From an uncultured Alphaproteobacteria bacterium (GTDB lineage Bacteria; Pseudomonadota; Alphaproteobacteria; Rhizobiales; Beijerinckiaceae), in the NCBI GenBank assembly GCA_937903315.1, contig CALCZO010000117.1, forward strand, positions 1-7,447: a DNA stretch of 7,447 nucleotides. Reading direction: 5' to 3'. Shown piece after piece: positions 6,234 to 7,447 of the stretch. The notes beneath the pieces are model-generated. The model did no database searches. It was not told the DNA's origin and was given only the letters and a program-made list of their open reading frames with translations. Both the position numbers and the translations under genes were made by a program. Within the stretch, counting starts at the first letter, position 1. Each line of letters starts with the position of its first letter.

Positions 6234-6359
6234 GACAGCGAGGCCGCCGTTGTGCCGGGCTGTGACGCAGAGATGCGCGTGTGCAAAACCTCAATTCAAT
6301 GGTGAGGATCTGCACTGATTTTGCAACGATCCGTCATACTTCCATATTCAGGGATTAAA

Positions 6360-6403
6360 TATCAAATATAAAATGTCTATATGTCTCTGATATTCATTTG
6401 ATA
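6360..6403. promoter_or_regulatory. AT-rich control region with a dyad before the IclR-family gene
   Basis: The 209-bp gap 6234-6442 has no supported gene. Its second half (about 6340-6415) is strikingly AT-rich against GC-rich surroundings. TATCAAAT at 6360-6367 and its reverse complement ATTTGATA at 6396-6403 form a perfect 8-bp inverted repeat, with AT-rich partial matches on both sides. TATAAA at 6367-6372 resembles a -10 box, and TTGCAA (6321-6326) with CATATT (6343-6348) is another weak promoter pair. An imperfect stem (GGATC-TGCA against TGCA-GATCC, 6306-6332) overlaps that pair. IclR proteins usually bind such dyads near their own gene, so this is a plausible autoregulatory operator. 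No clear terminator for the sigma/anti-sigma operon is visible. Confidence 0.45.
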
Positions 6404-6431
6404 ATTTTTTTCTAGTCTCCCTATGACCGGC

Positions 6432-6436
6432 GGGAG
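6432..6436 (+). promoter_or_regulatory. Ribosome binding site supporting a TTG start
   Basis: GGGAG lies 6 nt before TTG at 6443, the same core sequence seen before several genes here. The alternative in-frame GTG at 6488 has no comparable site. Confidence 0.6.
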
Positions 6437-6442
6437 ACGCGA

Positions 6443-7249
6443 TTGTTCGGACTATACTCACAAGGCAATTTCGAGACAACGGCTGCAGTGCGCGGGACCC
6501 AGGCCGTCGATCGGGCGTTGGCATTGTTGCATGAAATTGCCACCGACAGCGGGCAAGGCCGCCGCCTGAGCGATCTGGCGAACCGGACCGGGCTCGACCG
6601 GGCGACGGCGCGGCGCCTTGTCCGCGCGCTGATGCGGCGCGGCTTCGTCGAGCAGGACAACTGGACGCGGAAATACTACCTCGGCATGCAGTTCTTCTCG
6701 GTGGCGGCCGCGGCATCGAACCGGCTCGATCTGGATGCAACCGCTTGCGAGGCTCTGGAGCGGCTGCGCGCCGAAACCGGTTCGGGCGGCACGTTCATGC
6801 GCTTTGAGGGCTGCGATCTGATCACCATCGGCAGTATCGGCAGTGTGCGCGCCGGCACGGGTGCGGCGTTCGACCGGAACGCCCGCCTGCCTGTCGGCGC
6901 CAATGCCTACGGTGTCGCCATCCTGTCAGCGCTTGCGGCCACCGAGGCCGAAGATCTTGTGATCGGCAACATCAACCGTTTGGCCGGCCCCGCCGAGCTG
7001 ACGGTTCGGCTGATCCAGTCGAGTCTGGTCGCCGCGCGCCGGGCGGGCCATGCGATGATGCGCGACCCCGCGACCGGGATCGTCAGTCTTGCCATCGCCC
7101 TGCGCACGCCCGCCGGTGTGCCGGTGGCGGCGCTGGGCCTCGACGGGTTGCCGGCCCATGCGGGCGCCTATGCCCCGGCCAGTGCCACACTCGCGTCCCT
7201 CACGCGCGGGGCGCGTGCGCTCGAAGAGGCACTGCGGCGTCTCGCATAG
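6443..7249 (+). CDS. IclR-family transcriptional regulator (TTG start)
   Basis: This 268-residue protein has the two-domain IclR layout. The N-terminal winged helix-turn-helix (about 17-80) opens with RGTQAVDRALALLHEIA and has the recognition region LSDLANRTGLDRATARRLVRALMRRGFVEQD (42-72), followed by the wing strand YYLGMQFF. The C-terminal effector domain (about 90-268) shows LERLRAETGSGGTFMRFEG, the RLPVGANAYGVAILSALAATE block (about 150-171) and the closing GIVSLAIALRTPAGVPVAALGLDG strands. The effector ligand cannot be read from the sequence. The first 16 residues, before RGTQAV, are extra if translation really starts at TTG; starting at GTG 6488 would remove 15 of them. No catabolic operon is visible beside it, so its target may be the gene beginning at 7436 or lie elsewhere. 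A role in the bufferin module is possible but unsupported. Confidence 0.88.
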   Translation: MFGLYSQGNFETTAAVRGTQAVDRALALLHEIATDSGQGRRLSDLANRTGLDRATARRLVRALMRRGFVEQDNWTRKYYLGMQFFSVAAAASNRLDLDATACEALERLRAETGSGGTFMRFEGCDLITIGSIGSVRAGTGAAFDRNARLPVGANAYGVAILSALAATEAEDLVIGNINRLAGPAELTVRLIQSSLVAARRAGHAMMRDPATGIVSLAIALRTPAGVPVAALGLDGLPAHAGAYAPASATLASLTRGARALEEALRRLA

Positions 7250-7318
7250 CGCTCGGGCGACATGCCGCACGTCGGAATCTCACCTGAAAGGGCGACAGCC
7301 GGCAAGTTCCACGATGTG

Positions 7319-7336
7319 AAACACCGGCTCGTGTTT
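7319..7336. terminator. Hairpin after the IclR gene, possible weak terminator
   Basis: AAACAC-CGGCTC-GTGTTT is a perfect 6-bp stem with a 6-nt loop, about 70 nt after the IclR stop. It is AT-rich at the base but has no long T-run after it, so termination is uncertain; a regulatory dyad is an alternative. Confidence 0.3.
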
Positions 7337-7357
7337 AACCGTTCCGCTTTGGTAACG

Positions 7358-7386
7358 TTGACCCGCAATTTCCCAATCGCTTTAAT
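7358..7386 (+). promoter_or_regulatory. Sigma70-like promoter for the gene at the right edge
   Basis: TTGACC (7358-7363) is followed by 17 nt and then TTTAAT (7381-7386), each one base from the consensus. The expected start near 7393 gives a leader of about 43 nt. A GCGAG-GT-CTCGC dyad (7405-7416) lies in that leader and could form a small hairpin or operator. Confidence 0.6.
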
Positions 7387-7435
7387 AAATTCATCAAGAA
7401 CGAGGCGAGGTCTCGCACAAGGGAATATACAGGCC

Positions 7436-7447
7436 ATGTCAGACAAT
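7436..7447 (+). CDS. First codons of a downstream gene, cut by the window edge
   Basis: ATG at 7436 begins an open frame reading MSDN up to the window end. AAGGGAA (7419-7425) lies 10 nt upstream, and a good sigma70-like promoter precedes it at the right distance. Only four codons are visible, so the product is unknown. The promoter and ribosome binding site are the main support. Confidence 0.45.

Noticed and set aside
6235..6263. ACAGC/GCTGT pair after the anti-sigma stop as a terminator
   Set aside because: Only 5 bp pair around a long, poorly paired interior, and there is no T-run after it.
6273..6305. Tiny open frame MRVCKTSIQW in the gap before the IclR gene
   Set aside because: Ten codons with no ribosome binding site of note; nothing supports translation or a leader-peptide role.
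7352..7386. A third SigF-type promoter starting with GTAAC at 7352
   Set aside because: No CGAA or CGTA follows at 17 nt. The region fits a sigma70-like promoter far better.
7168..7446. Open frame on the - strand (92 residues) over the end of the IclR gene and the right gap
   Set aside because: It overlaps the IclR C-terminal domain, and the region it starts in carries + strand promoter and start signals instead.

Overview
The window is GC-rich DNA with tightly packed, overlapping genes. GGGAG-type ribosome binding sites precede most starts, and one gene appears to use TTG. The DUF692/DUF2063/DUF2282 cluster next to an NrsF-type anti-sigma gene points to an alphaproteobacterium (Caulobacter-, Rhizobiales- or Rhodospirillales-like). 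Genus cannot be set from this sequence alone.

Region 1 (1-2356, + strand) is the end of an operon that begins upstream of the window. It holds the C-terminal part of a MoxR-like AAA+ ATPase, a protein joining an HExxH metallopeptidase-like domain to a C-terminal VWA domain, and a small LCCL-domain protein. Stop and start codons overlap at both junctions (ATGA, TGATG). The ATPase and VWA protein look like a MoxR/VWA chaperone-type pair; the LCCL partner is the unusual member.

Region 2 (2361-4867, - strand) is a compact bufferin-type operon, transcribed right to left: bufA (DUF2282 precursor with signal peptide and four Cys), bufB (MNIO/DUF692 multinuclear iron enzyme), bufC (DUF2063 partner) and a DoxX-family membrane protein. 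Known bufferins are copper-binding RiPPs whose central cysteines become thiooxazoles, so this operon probably makes a periplasmic copper-sequestering peptide.

Region 3 (5050-6233, + strand), divergent from the bufferin operon, encodes an ECF sigma factor (SigF-like) and its six-helix NrsF/DUF1109 anti-sigma factor with two cysteines. The 182-bp gap between bufA and the sigma gene holds two divergent promoter-like elements of the same form, GTAAC-N17-CG(A/T)A, one facing each operon. The simplest reading is a self-contained metal/redox-stress module: NrsF senses metal through its cysteines and releases the sigma factor, which transcribes the bufferin operon and probably itself.

Region 4 (6234-7447) starts with an AT-rich intergenic stretch carrying a dyad, followed by an IclR-family regulator read from a TTG start. 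A 186-bp gap then holds a hairpin, a good sigma70-like promoter and the first codons of another + strand gene cut by the window edge.

The bufferin operon and the LCCL gene converge with only 4 nt between their stop codons and no visible terminator. No tRNA, rRNA, CRISPR array or insertion sequence was seen.
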